From Magnetaquiglobus sp039908105 (lineage in GTDB: Bacteria > Pseudomonadota > Magnetococcia > Magnetococcales > Magnetaquicoccaceae): a stretch of DNA of 43,417 nucleotides. Location of the stretch: NCBI GenBank assembly GCA_039908105.1, contig JAMOBI010000034.1:1-43417 (forward strand). Reading direction: 5' to 3'. A program made the position numbers and the translations under genes. This document shows positions 24,267-35,508 of the stretch, piece after piece; within the stretch, counting starts at the first letter, position 1; each line of letters opens with the position of its first letter. The notes below the pieces were generated by a model. That model had not been told where the DNA came from and made no database searches. It worked only from the letters and a program-made list of their open reading frames with translations.

Positions 24267-25547
24267 TTACCCCTCGGTATCCGGGATGTTCTCGTCAAAG
24301 ATGTAGTCGATCGTTTCGCGGATGCTGGTCGTGGTGTTGCGGAACTTGAGCCGCTTGAAGGCCTTGAGTCCCAATGCCCGCACCCCCTCGGCCAGCAGGG
24401 CATTGAGAAAGCTGTGGGGCGCGGATTCGACATCCGCGAAATCGAACACGATCACCTTACCTTCGTGAATCGCCGGCATCAGCCGTCGATCCCGGAAGCT
24501 GATCGCCTCCTGCTTGTTTTCGGCATAGAGACCAAAATAGTTGTTGATCACAATATGGTACTCGTTTGACGGGCCATCCCCGGCGCCATTGGATCCTTCC
24601 TTGGCCGCCACCTCGCGGAAATCGCTCAGCATGCGTTGCAGATTTAATTTTTCGCCAGTTTTAGACAACCTCATGATGATCAGTACGATCGTCCCAGGCC
24701 AGGTGTGCTCCAATGTCTTGCGCGTGACATCCATGGGCGAGACATGCACGAGTCCGTTCCCGGAGACCAGATACATGTCTGCATGCAGTTTGCGGATGAT
24801 GTTGCTGGAGATGAACAGGCCTACTCCGGCGTTGTTTTTGGCATCATAAGGTCGGTTCATGCTGAAGGTACCGGAAACACGCGGCTTCAAAGCGTATTCG
24901 ATGGCGATGGCATGATCCTCGAATGCGGGATAGGTTTGTTCCAAGTGCTTTTTGATGCCAATACCGAGGTCGGCAATCAGGAAATGGAGTTCGTTGTGCT
25001 CTTTGTACCAGTTGAACTGGATGATGGATGGAATACTGTGAATTTTTTGCCCAACGCGAGGCGATACGTTGGCGGATCCATGTTCAATCGTGTTGTAGAG
25101 TAGTTCTGAGACTATATAGCGCAGTGTGCTTTCGTATGCGATATCAAAACCCTGTGTGTAGCTTTCGATGCTCGATAAGGCCAAGGAAAAGTCTCGTGTA
25201 TTGCGAATGGCGATCAGGGGTTTATACTCGTGCCTCCTGAAATTATCGTCTTTGTTGAAAAGGACTTGTGACCAACCTTTCGCACCCATCAAAGCCCATT
25301 GATCGCCTGGGGTTTCTTTTAAGTACCGCGATTGAATGGAGACATTATGACCGAGGAGTTTTTGTTTCCAGATGTAGGGGACCAGAAGGGCCAAAGATTG
25401 ATAGTTGGCGCTGTTGCAGGAGTCCAGATCCACCACGAGATCGCCTGGATGCAGATCCCAGTCAAAACATCTCAAAACGGGATCAAAATCGACGACATCC
25501 CGATTTATAAAGGCAAATCGTTTCGGTAAATGCCAAGTAGTGGTCAT
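24267..25547 (-). CDS. GHKL ATPase with STAS-like N-terminal region and DUF4325-like C-terminus
   Basis: The 426-residue cytoplasmic protein has three regions. Residues 10-95 resemble a STAS fold (GDLVVDLDSCNSANYQSLAL). Residues 130-295 are a GHKL ATPase domain with N-box SELLYNTIEHG (148-156), G1 DLGIGI (193-198) and G2 NNAGVGLFIS (238-247). Residues 330-415 match the STAS-like DUF4325 plan (GKVIVFDFADVESAPHSFLN). There is no dimerisation His or receiver domain, so it is not a standard sensor kinase; an anti-sigma or partner-switching type role is plausible. It lies 62 nt upstream of the channel-like gene on the same strand, so the two are probably co-transcribed. Confidence 0.7.
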   Translation of the reverse strand: MTTTWHLPKRFAFINRDVVDFDPVLRCFDWDLHPGDLVVDLDSCNSANYQSLALLVPYIWKQKLLGHNVSIQSRYLKETPGDQWALMGAKGWSQVLFNKDDNFRRHEYKPLIAIRNTRDFSLALSSIESYTQGFDIAYESTLRYIVSELLYNTIEHGSANVSPRVGQKIHSIPSIIQFNWYKEHNELHFLIADLGIGIKKHLEQTYPAFEDHAIAIEYALKPRVSGTFSMNRPYDAKNNAGVGLFISSNIIRKLHADMYLVSGNGLVHVSPMDVTRKTLEHTWPGTIVLIIMRLSKTGEKLNLQRMLSDFREVAAKEGSNGAGDGPSNEYHIVINNYFGLYAENKQEAISFRDRRLMPAIHEGKVIVFDFADVESAPHSFLNALLAEGVRALGLKAFKRLKFRNTTTSIRETIDYIFDENIPDTEG

Positions 25548-25601
25548 GATTTTGAGTCCGTTCGGCGGCTGGCAAAGCCAGTTGCCGAAACTGGTGAAAA
25601 A

Positions 25602-25900
25602 TCAATCCTCGATGATATCCCCGCGCAGCGCCAGTTTGTGGGCCACGGGCAGCACCCCCTCATCGCCGTCGTCGGGATTGTAGAAGGCGCGTACCGAACC
25701 GACGCGGCCATAGGCGTTGTACATCGTGTTCCACCCCTTGACGTGCATCGGGCAGTCGTCGTTGAAACAGACGAACATGAAGTCGCTCACAAAGCCCATG
25801 CCGTCGCCGCAGAAGTTGTGGCCAGCGGCGGCCCATTTTTTCATCGGCTCCCCGCAGTGGGGGCAATCGAACCGGGTGGCACCGATGACTTTTTCCTTTT

Positions 25901-25904
<4 letters not shown>
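25602..25904 (-). CDS. Small zinc-ribbon hypothetical protein coupled to alaS
   Basis: The 100-residue protein has CPHC at residues 14-17 and CFNDDC at 46-51, a Cys-x2-Cys then Cys-x4-Cys spacing like that of Ogr/Delta zinc fingers, with an additional Cys at 32. The C-terminal half (NTMYNAYGRVGSVRAFYNPD) is acidic. The family is not otherwise recognised. Its ATG overlaps the alaS stop (ATGA), and GAGGAGAAG lies upstream inside alaS, so it should be translated together with alaS. A role in tRNA or stress metabolism is only inferred from position. Confidence 0.7.
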
Positions 25905-28555
<2,651 letters not shown>

Positions 28556-28654
28556 GATTGCCTCAATTCATCCGATGCCGCTTGTCGGCATGATCCATGA
28601 AAATATCCCTTGGCCCTCTGGCTCCGGGAGCATTGACCATACTTGGAGATTTCA

Positions 28655-28716
28655 CCGTGCAACTTTGGCTTTTGGGGTTCCACGGGTGGTGTGAGGGGGT
28701 TCTCCCCCCGTCATGC
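28655..28716 (+). repeat. Repeat B, copy 2
   Basis: ACCGTGCAACTTTGGCTTTT then GGTTCCACGG forms a weakened version of the first stem. GTGAGGGGGTTCTCCCCCC and GTCATGCC follow. It sits between recX and alaS; the recX stop codon is 5 nt beyond its right edge. Confidence 0.7.
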
Positions 28717-28720
28717 CAGT

Positions 28721-29242
28721 TCACTCTCTTCCGCTTACCGCCTGCTCGATCGACTCCGGATCAAAACCACGTCGCAACAAAAACAGATAGCGCTTCTGCC
28801 GCGCGCGCCAATCGTTGGACTCCCACCCATCCGGCGGACCAAAGCGCTTTTCCAGCACCCGCCTGGCCTGTGCCACCGGATCGGCGTCCGACTCTCCGTC
28901 CTCGCCGTGGTGCAAAGCTGCCTCGATCCACGCATCCCCCACACCCAGGGCGCGCAATTCGGCGCGAATCTTCAAATCCCCCCAACCCCGTTCGCGACGT
29001 AGCCGCGCACGGGAGGCGGCAAAGGCCCGATCATTCAGATACCCTAAATCGCGGCAGCGCGCCAGGATCGTCTCGATTTTCCCGGTCGCAACCCCGGACT
29101 TTTCCAGTTTGCGTGCCAGTTCCCGCTCGCCGTGGGCGCGCCGCGTGAGCCAGCGCAAGGCCAATGCATGGCCATCGGTGCGACCGGTGGCGGTCGTGCC
29201 GGATGCACCTTTGGATTCTGAATCGGATTCGATTCCGCTCAA
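28721..29242 (-). CDS. recX: RecX, RecA regulator
   Basis: The 173-residue protein has the three-helix RecX repeats: ALRWLTRRAHGERELARKLE, then RCRDLGYLNDRAFAASRARL, and a C-terminal RARQKRYLFLLRRGFDPESI. RecX limits RecA filament growth. It starts at a TTG at 29242 that overlaps the flhB TGA (TTGA), so it is translated from the flagellar message. recA is not in the window; recX next to recA or alaS is usual, next to flhB is not. The first 25 residues are low complexity and may not be conserved. Confidence 0.88.
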   Translation of the reverse strand: MSGIESDSESKGASGTTATGRTDGHALALRWLTRRAHGERELARKLEKSGVATGKIETILARCRDLGYLNDRAFAASRARLRRERGWGDLKIRAELRALGVGDAWIEAALHHGEDGESDADPVAQARRVLEKRFGPPDGWESNDWRARQKRYLFLLRRGFDPESIEQAVSGRE

Positions 29243-30309
29243 CGCCGCATCCCGCGCAGACCGTAGACATAGGCCAGCACTTCGGCCACTGCCTTGAACA
29301 ACTCGTGCGGAATGACCCGGTCCAGATCCACCTCTTTGAAGAGCGTGCGCGCCAGCGGCGGGTTCTCGACGATCGGCACCCGGCTGTTCCGGGCGAGATC
29401 GCGGATCCTCTCGGCCACATGGCCGCGACCCTTTGCGACCACCTTGGGCGCGGCCATCTTGCCCTGCTGATAGAGCAGTGCCACGGCCACATGGGTCGGG
29501 TTGGTGATCACCACGTCCGCCTTGGGCACCTCCGCCATCATGCGGCGTTGGGCCATCTCGCGCTGGATCTGTCGGATGCGGCTTTTGACCAGCGGATCGC
29601 CTTCCATCTGCTTGAGTTCGTCCTTGACCTCCTGCTTGGTCATGCGCAACGCCTTCATATGTTCGAAGCGTTGATACAGATAATCAAACAGCGCGAAGGA
29701 CAGAAAGGCCAGCGACACCTTCCAGAGCACCGACAGCGACTCGGTGCCCAAGGCTACCGTGACCTGTTCGATCGAGGTGGCGGTCCAGCCCATGATCTCC
29801 CGCATGCTGTCCTTGATGGCGAAATAGACCACCAGGGAGATCACGCTCATTTTCAAGATCGATTTGAACAGGTCCACCAGGGACCGTTTGGAGAAGAGCC
29901 GTTTGAAACCGCTCCACGGGTTGATCTTGGAGAATTTCGGGATCAAAGGTTCCCAACTGAAGAGAAATCCGTGCTGAATCAGCGAGGCGAAGATCGCCAT
30001 GAACATCATGACGAGCAGAAAGGGGGCCAGATCGATCAATACGCCGATCAGCACACCATCGACCAGCACCGAGAGTCCCTCCTGGGTGAGATCATCGCTG
30101 ATCGCCCCGCCCAGAAAGAAGCGCATCTTCTCCTGAAAGGCATTCCACAACGTGTCGCCATGAAAATAGAACACCCCGGTGGCACCGATCAACAGCAGAG
30201 CGGTGCCAACCTCGCGCGAGTTGGCCACCTGCCCCTTGTCGCGGGCATCGCCCAGGCGTTTGCCCGTGGGGTCTTCGGTTTTGGATTCGTTGTCGGCTTC
30301 ATCGGCCAT
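29239..30309 (-). CDS. flhB: FlhB, flagellar export switch protein
   Basis: The 356-residue protein has the FlhB plan: a charged N-terminus (TEDPTGKRLGDARDKGQV), four membrane helices between about 35 and 210, and a cytoplasmic domain with the autocleavage site NPTHVAVALLY. FlhB switches the export apparatus from rod/hook to filament substrates. It is separated from fliQ/fliR by 27 kb. It shares a transcript with recX through a stop/start overlap. Confidence 0.96.
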   Translation of the reverse strand: MADEADNESKTEDPTGKRLGDARDKGQVANSREVGTALLLIGATGVFYFHGDTLWNAFQEKMRFFLGGAISDDLTQEGLSVLVDGVLIGVLIDLAPFLLVMMFMAIFASLIQHGFLFSWEPLIPKFSKINPWSGFKRLFSKRSLVDLFKSILKMSVISLVVYFAIKDSMREIMGWTATSIEQVTVALGTESLSVLWKVSLAFLSFALFDYLYQRFEHMKALRMTKQEVKDELKQMEGDPLVKSRIRQIQREMAQRRMMAEVPKADVVITNPTHVAVALLYQQGKMAAPKVVAKGRGHVAERIRDLARNSRVPIVENPPLARTLFKEVDLDRVIPHELFKAVAEVLAYVYGLRGMRR

Positions 30310-30431
30310 GCGGAGTTCTTTCCCATGCGATAATGGAAAGTGCGCACCAGGCGGCTCGGCTGTCGTGCGTGTCGCGCGATCGTCAAGCGGGTGTGACGGG
30401 AACAGCGCATACGCGGACAGACCGAGACGAA

Positions 30432-30448
30432 CGGGTTATAGTAACCCG
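30432..30448. other. Small inverted repeat upstream of flhB
   Basis: CGGGTTA-TAG-TAACCCG is a perfect 7-bp palindrome in the flhB-porin gap (30310-30592). It might be an operator for flhB. No other clear signal is seen here apart from the hairpin at 30541. Confidence 0.35.
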
Positions 30449-30540
30449 AATGTCCGGCATGGAAAAGGGGGTGCGAATCGGAGACTGTTGGTTTAACGAA
30501 AATGAGGAAAAGGTGGGTGTGTCGGGTTGGCCAGGCGGCG

Positions 30541-30576
30541 CCGGATCCATGTCCCGAGGGCGGGTCATGGATCCGG
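30541..30576 (-). terminator. Hairpin downstream of the porin gene
   Basis: CCGGATCCATG (30541-30551) pairs with CATGGATCCGG (30566-30576), an 11-bp stem with a 14-nt GC-rich loop, 16 nt past the porin stop. No T-run follows, so it may stabilise the mRNA end or need Rho. Confidence 0.5.
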
Positions 30577-30592
30577 GAGGAGAAGGGGATGA

Positions 30593-31426
30593 TCAGAAGT
30601 TCTTGCTCAAGCCCAGAACGACCTGGTCACGCACCAGGTTGGGGGCCAGGCTTTGCCACACCTTGGCGCGGTGATCGGTGGTGTTCCAGGAGAGGGTGGC
30701 GTTCACCCCCACGATCTCTTTGGATAACGAGAGGGTGTAGTCGTTGTAGTGCTTGATCGACGCGCCCTCGACGCTGTCGAAGAAGTCGCCCCACGAGCGT
30801 CCGTAATGACCGCCGATGCGGATATCAACCGGCAGCATGTAGCCAACCGAAAGATCCAGATAGGAGGCGGAGTTGCTGACCAGCGAGCCACCGAAGCTCG
30901 GCGAATAGGAGTACTTGGCGTTCAAGTCCAGCTTGTTGTCGAATGTGCGACCCAGGCCGAGGTAGTATTCGTCGTAGTAGAGTTTCAGGGCTTTGGTCGC
31001 ACCCGGGTAGCCATAGTGGACGACGCCCAGATCGACATTGACCCCACCCAGTTCGCGACTCCAGCCGATGGCCGGATCGAGTTCCATGTAGGGCCCTTCG
31101 AGCTGGGGAGGCGGGGGCGGCAAGATGGAGCGGACATTACTGGCGAACAGCGAGGCATACAGACCGCTCGGATCATGGGTGATCTTGAGGGTGCCCTGGA
31201 TGACCGGATTGTGTTTGTTGTTGGAGATGCCGCGCGATACATAATCGCTCAACACCGTGATATTCGGGTTCAAGGTGAAGGCAGGGCCCAGCTTGATGCC
31301 GGATGAAGGCTCCTCGGCAGGAGCCGGTGTGCCGTTGCCGGGCACCGCGATCCGCTCTTCCGCCATGGCCTGGCCGGCACCGAGCGACAGACAGAGCCCC
31401 AAAAGGGGCAACCCAAACCGTTTCAT
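30593..31426 (-). CDS. TorF-family putative outer-membrane porin
   Basis: The 277-residue protein has a signal peptide (MKRFGLPLLGLCLSLGAGQA, cleavage near AMA-EE). Its alternating beta-strand pattern ends in Phe (VLGLSKNF), typical of outer-membrane barrels. The block VLSDYVSRGISNNKHNPVIQ is the hallmark of the TorF/Gcw_chp family. A Pro-rich loop (SILPPPPPQLEGP) is unusual and probably faces outward. AGGAG lies 8 nt upstream of the ATG. The substrate is unknown. It is divergent from larE. Confidence 0.88.
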   Translation of the reverse strand: MKRFGLPLLGLCLSLGAGQAMAEERIAVPGNGTPAPAEEPSSGIKLGPAFTLNPNITVLSDYVSRGISNNKHNPVIQGTLKITHDPSGLYASLFASNVRSILPPPPPQLEGPYMELDPAIGWSRELGGVNVDLGVVHYGYPGATKALKLYYDEYYLGLGRTFDNKLDLNAKYSYSPSFGGSLVSNSASYLDLSVGYMLPVDIRIGGHYGRSWGDFFDSVEGASIKHYNDYTLSLSKEIVGVNATLSWNTTDHRAKVWQSLAPNLVRDQVVLGLSKNF

Positions 31427-31748
31427 ATTTCAATCTCCTTGCTGAAAACCGAGCCGAGCGTCAGGATTCTTGGAAAAAGCGGGCGGCTGGCGCACGCGAA
31501 AATCTACCAGCTGGTGATTAGCACAATTCAGACCAGATATTTTTTGTATCGGCTCGTGTCCAGCAAAAATCGAGATTTTTTTGGGGGGGCAGGTGGGTCG
31601 AGGTGAGAAATCGGTTTCCAAAGGAGCGTTCAAAGGCTACCATGCGCGCTCGATGGGGTGAGGAGGTCGCGGGATTGCCAAAAGGGGTGGCATGCCGGCG
31701 ATGGAGAACCGATCCTTGATAACCCGTACTTAAGAATTGGCCGGATCG
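31427..31748. promoter_or_regulatory. Divergent porin/larE control region
   Basis: This 322-nt gap should hold promoters for the porin (leftward) and larE (rightward). It contains an AT-rich segment (CAGATATTTTTTGTAT near 31532) and a T/G homopolymer stretch (TTTTTTTGGGGGGGC near 31576). No promoter can be assigned with confidence. Confidence 0.35.
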
Positions 31749-32684
31749 ATGCAGATGCCAGAACTCCCCGAGTCGGATGAAACGTCTGAGCTCGCCCAAC
31801 GCCAGGGGCGGCTGCACGCTGCTTTGTCCGGATTGGGGCGGGTGGTGGTGGCCTTTTCCGGTGGGGTGGACAGCTCTTTTCTGGTTGCTGCCGTGCATGC
31901 CGCAGGGATCCCCTATCTGGCGGTCACGGCGCGCTCGCCCACCATGCCGGCGCGCGATCTGGCGGATGTCATGGCCCTGGTCGAACGATTCGGCTGGCAG
32001 CACCGGTTGATCGAGAGTGCCGAGATGGAGGATCCCGATTTTGTGCGCAATACGCCGGATCGCTGTTTCCACTGCAAGAGCGATCTGTTCGGTCGTCTGA
32101 CCGCATTGGCAGGGGCGGAAGGGTTCTCTTGCGTGCTGGATGGCAGTACCACGGATGATCTGTACGATTATCGACCGGGCATGCAGGCCAAGCGGAAATA
32201 TGCGGTCATCAGTCCACTGCTCGATGCCGGACTCTCCAAGGCGGATGTGCGCGATCTCTCCTGCCGGCTGGGTCTGCCGACCTGGGACAAGCCGGCCTCG
32301 CCTTGTCTCTCCTCACGCATTGTCTACGGTGAGCCGATCGTGGTCGACTCCCTGCGTCGGGTGGAGGCTGCCGAAATCGGCCTGCGCGCCTTGGGATTCA
32401 CCACGCTGCGGGTGCGTAAACAGGGGGAGACCGCGCGCATCGAACTGCCTGTGGCCGATATCCCGCGTCTGCTGGATGACCCTTTGCGCCAGCAGGTGGT
32501 TGAGCTGGTACGCGCCAGTGGTTTCCAGTATGTCACCCTGGATCTGGAAGGGTTTGCCAGCGGCAAGCTCAACCGGGTGATTCCACTGTTTCACTCCGCG
32601 CCGGCATCGTCCGCGCGGGAGGGGGCGGCACCATTGGCCCGATCATCGTTCTCGCCGGCTCCAGCCGCCTCGGTCAACAGCTGA
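31749..32684 (+). CDS. larE: LarE, sacrificial sulfur transferase for the nickel-pincer cofactor
   Basis: This PP-loop ATPase adenylates the cofactor precursor and donates sulfur from its own Cys. The P-loop is AFSGGVDSSFL near residue 40, PDRCFHCKSDLFGRL follows, and PASPCLSSRIVYGEP carries the Cys (C186) that aligns with the sacrificial Cys of the founding Lactobacillus enzyme. The family normally ends near SGKLNRVI. Here about 30 Ala/Ser/Pro-rich residues follow, encoded opposite the antitoxin gene at 32591-32782. Starts at 31749, 31755 or a TTG at 31737 are possible. Its partner LarC is at 180-1406. Confidence 0.92.
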   Translation: MQMPELPESDETSELAQRQGRLHAALSGLGRVVVAFSGGVDSSFLVAAVHAAGIPYLAVTARSPTMPARDLADVMALVERFGWQHRLIESAEMEDPDFVRNTPDRCFHCKSDLFGRLTALAGAEGFSCVLDGSTTDDLYDYRPGMQAKRKYAVISPLLDAGLSKADVRDLSCRLGLPTWDKPASPCLSSRIVYGEPIVVDSLRRVEAAEIGLRALGFTTLRVRKQGETARIELPVADIPRLLDDPLRQQVVELVRASGFQYVTLDLEGFASGKLNRVIPLFHSAPASSAREGAAPLARSSFSPAPAASVNS

Positions 32685-32782
32685 CGCAGATAGGCCTCGA
32701 TGGGTATGCCCAATCCCTCGGCCTTCAAGATCAACCGCTCGATCACCGCGTCATCGACGTGACGCACCAACAGATGTCCCAT
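32591..32782 (-). CDS. Ribbon-helix-helix antitoxin (FitA/VapB-like), no toxin partner
   Basis: The 63-residue protein has MGHLLVRHVDDAVIERLILK then AEGLGIPIEAYLRQLLTEA, matching the FitA-type pattern (LxVRxLDDxVxxxL, then AxxxGxSxExYLRxLL). The start at 32782 has AAGGAG about 9 nt upstream. No PIN-domain toxin follows. Instead the gene runs 94 nt into the end of larE on the opposite strand. It may be a remnant of a toxin-antitoxin pair or a regulator in its own right. Confidence 0.7.
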   Translation of the reverse strand: MGHLLVRHVDDAVIERLILKAEGLGIPIEAYLRQLLTEAAGAGENDDRANGAAPSRADDAGAE

Positions 32783-33015
32783 GCTTTTGCGCTCCTTCAC
32801 GGTAGGCGTGCTTTTATCAGAGTCATCCCCATCGCACAATGCTGGCAGCAAAGGGAATTCCTATGGGTAAAGCACGGGCCGGGCAGGCTGTCAAGTCCGC
32901 TTTCCAGATCGTTGCGGGTGGGATGGGATGAATGGGGCATCAGGAACGTTCGGTCTTTGCCATCTATTTGAGGGTGTGGAAGAGCGGATCGGACAAGTTT
33001 TTTTCTCTCCCCCTC

Positions 33016-33039
33016 TTGACGTCATCCGTCGAGTGCTTA
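33016..33039 (+). promoter_or_regulatory. Possible groESL promoter region with half CIRCE
   Basis: TTGACG (33016-33021) lies 16 nt before TACATA (33038-33043), a weak housekeeping promoter. GAGTGCTTA (33031-33039) matches 8 of 9 bases of the right half of the HrcA operator CIRCE, but no left half is present 9 nt before it. The 180-nt leader from here to groES shows no other structure. From 32783 to 33000 nothing is recognised. Confidence 0.3.
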
Positions 33040-33217
33040 CATATCCACTTGGAATCCCGACGGATCCTTGGTATTGGAAAGTTCAACCGTTTACGGGATT
33101 TGACCATCGCCAGCGTTTCATTCCGGTTTTTGTCCGCATGACTGCCGGACGGAGCCTTCATGGATCGACCAAACATCAAAATAACCGTTTAATCTTAGTA
33201 TTTGTGGAGAGATCAGC

Positions 33218-33514
33218 ATGCTGAAGTCGAAATTGCGTCCGCTGCATGACCGTGTCGTCGTCAAGCGCACCGAAGAGGAGAAGAAGACCGCCGGCGGGAT
33301 CATCATCCCGGACACCGCCAAGGAGAAGCCCATTCAGGGTGAGGTTCTGGCCGTGGGCAAGGGAGCGATCCTGGAGAACGGTACGATCCGACCCATGGAT
33401 GTGAAGGTGGGTGACATCGTGCTCTTTGCCAAGTATGCCGGTACCGAAGTCAAGCTCGATGGCGAGGAGCTCCTCATCATGCGCGAAACCGACATCATGG
33501 GTATTCTTGGTTGA
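33218..33514 (+). CDS. groES: GroES co-chaperonin
   Basis: The 98-residue protein has LRPLHDRVVVKRTEEEKKTA then GGIIIPDTAKEKP, the mobile loop that binds GroEL. The rest follows the family to DIMGILG. GGAGAG lies 6-7 nt before the ATG. groEL follows after 85 nt. Confidence 0.98.
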   Translation: MLKSKLRPLHDRVVVKRTEEEKKTAGGIIIPDTAKEKPIQGEVLAVGKGAILENGTIRPMDVKVGDIVLFAKYAGTEVKLDGEELLIMRETDIMGILG

Positions 33515-33599
33515 TCCGCTTTAAGGATCCCGATGGGCCCGGTGTCGTTTCGATCCCGATCAATTTTAATCATTCCCACTGGTAAAAAGGTAACGAGAG

Positions 33600-35246
33600 A
33601 TGGCGGCTAAAGAAGTCAAATTCGGTGAAATCGCGCGCGGCAAGATGCTGGCGGGCGTCAATGTGCTGGCCAATGCGGTCAAGGTCACCCTCGGCCCCAA
33701 GGGCCGCAACGTGGTGCTGGACAAGTCCTGGGGCGCCCCGCGCGTCACCAAGGATGGCGTGAGCGTGGCCAAGGAGATCGAACTGGAGGACAAGTTCGAG
33801 AACATGGGTGCGCAGATGCTCAAAGAGGTGGCCTCCAAGACTTCGGATGAGGCCGGTGACGGCACCACCACCGCGACCGTGCTGGCGCAGAGCCTGATCC
33901 GTGAGGGGATGAAGGCGGTGGCCGCCGGGATGAATCCCATGGATCTCAAGCGTGGCATCGATGCGGCGGTTGATGCCGTGGTCGTTGCACTCAAGTCCGC
34001 TTCCAAGGAGATCACCAGTTCCGAGGAGGTGGCGCAGGTGGGTACGATCTCCTCGAACAACGATGTCGAAGTCGGCAAGATGATCGCCGAGGCGATGGAC
34101 AAGGTCGGCAAGCAGGGGGTGATCACGGTTGAGGAGAACAAGATGCTTGAGACCACGCTGGAGGTGGTCGAGGGGATGCAGTTCGATCGCGGGTATCTCT
34201 CCCCCTATTTCGTCACCAATGCCGAGAAGATGCAGGTGGAGATGGAGGATCCGTTGATCCTGCTGGTCGAAAAGAAGGTCAGCAACCTGCAGCAGATCCT
34301 GCCGGTGCTCGAAGGGGTGGTGCAATCCTCCCGTCCGTTGCTGATCGTTGCCGAGGATGTTGAGGGCGAGGCCCTGGCCACGCTGGTGGTCAACAAGCTG
34401 CGCGGTGGTCTGAAGGTGTGTGCGGTCAAGGCGCCCGGCTTTGGCGATCGTCGCAAGGCGATGCTGGAGGATATCGCCATCCTGACCGGTGGCACCGTGG
34501 CCTCCGAGGATGTGGGCGTGAAGCTGGAGAATGTCACCGTCGACATGCTGGGCAGCGCCAAGTCGATCATCGTGACCAAGGATGACACCACCATCGTGGA
34601 TGGCGTTGGTGCCCCGCACGAGATCAAGGCGCGCGTCAACCAGATCAAGGCGCAGATGGAGGAGACCACCTCCGACTATGATCGCGAGAAGCTCCAGGAG
34701 CGTCTGGCCAAGCTGGCCGGCGGTGTCGCGGTCCTCAAAGTGGGCGGTGCCACGGAAGTCGAGGTCAAGGAGCGCAAGGATCGGGTCGAGGACGCGCTGC
34801 ATGCCACCCGTGCCGCAGTCGAAGAGGGGATCGTTCCGGGTGGTGGCGTGGCGCTGCTGCGCGCCCGTTCCGCGCTGGAGAATCTCCAGGTGGCCAACGA
34901 CGATCAGAAGGTGGGTGTGAGCATCGTGCGTCGCGCGTTGGAAGAGCCGGTACGCATCATTGCCGAGAACGCCGGTGCCGAGGGTTCGGTGGTGGTGAGC
35001 AAGATCCTGGAGAATGCCAGCCCGTCGTTCGGGTTTGATGCCTCCAAGGATGAGTACACCGATCTGGTGGCCCGTGGTGTGATCGATCCGACCAAGGTGA
35101 GCCGGCATGCCCTGCAGGCCGCTGCATCCGTGGCCGGTCTGATGATCACCACCGAGGCGATGGTCGCCGAGCTGCCCAAGAAGGATGGCGCGCCGGCCAT
35201 GCCGGGTGGTGGTGGCATGGGTGGTATGGGTGACATGGGGATGTAG
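33600..35246 (+). CDS. groEL: GroEL chaperonin
   Basis: The 548-residue chaperonin has TLGPKGRNVVLDKSWGAP near the start, the ATP-site block DGTTTATVLAQ, and the C-terminal GGM tail (GGGGMGGMGDMGM). The length is standard and nothing is truncated. With groES it forms the classical two-gene operon, ending at a strong terminator at 35292-35330. Confidence 0.99.
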   Translation: MAAKEVKFGEIARGKMLAGVNVLANAVKVTLGPKGRNVVLDKSWGAPRVTKDGVSVAKEIELEDKFENMGAQMLKEVASKTSDEAGDGTTTATVLAQSLIREGMKAVAAGMNPMDLKRGIDAAVDAVVVALKSASKEITSSEEVAQVGTISSNNDVEVGKMIAEAMDKVGKQGVITVEENKMLETTLEVVEGMQFDRGYLSPYFVTNAEKMQVEMEDPLILLVEKKVSNLQQILPVLEGVVQSSRPLLIVAEDVEGEALATLVVNKLRGGLKVCAVKAPGFGDRRKAMLEDIAILTGGTVASEDVGVKLENVTVDMLGSAKSIIVTKDDTTIVDGVGAPHEIKARVNQIKAQMEETTSDYDREKLQERLAKLAGGVAVLKVGGATEVEVKERKDRVEDALHATRAAVEEGIVPGGGVALLRARSALENLQVANDDQKVGVSIVRRALEEPVRIIAENAGAEGSVVVSKILENASPSFGFDASKDEYTDLVARGVIDPTKVSRHALQAAASVAGLMITTEAMVAELPKKDGAPAMPGGGGMGGMGDMGM

Positions 35247-35291
35247 TTTTCCCTTGGCGCATTGCGCGCCGCTGGTTGTATCGAAAAAAAC

Positions 35292-35330
35292 GCACCCCCG
35301 GTTGCATCCTGACCGGGGGTGCTTTATTTT
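35292..35330 (+). terminator. Rho-independent terminator of groESL
   Basis: GCACCCCCGGT (35292-35302) pairs with ACCGGGGGTGC (35312-35322) over a 9-nt loop, followed by TTTATTTT. It begins 45 nt after the groEL stop codon. Confidence 0.93.
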
Positions 35331-35412
35331 ACCGTGGAACTCTGCTTTTACCGTGGAATTCTGCTTTTTGAGTTTCACGGCTGGGGTGAGGGGGTTCTCT
35401 CCCCATCATGCA
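35331..35412 (+). repeat. Repeat B, copy 3, with internal duplication
   Basis: ACCGTGGAACTCTGCTTTT and ACCGTGGAATTCTGCTTTT are tandem versions of the first arm. They are followed by GAGTTTCACGG, GGTGAGGGGGTTCTCTCCCC and ATCATGCA. It abuts the groEL terminator directly. Confidence 0.75.
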
Positions 35413-35508
35413 AGTTTATTCGCTTTACCCGTGAGCGTCCGTGCCGTATGCTCAATGAGTGACGCCAGCCTGCATCCCAAACCTCTTTGACCGGAGAAAC
35501 CGCGCAAC

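Noticed and set aside
33016..33039. Full CIRCE operator before groES
   Set aside because: Only the right half resembles the operator; the required left half nine bases upstream is absent.
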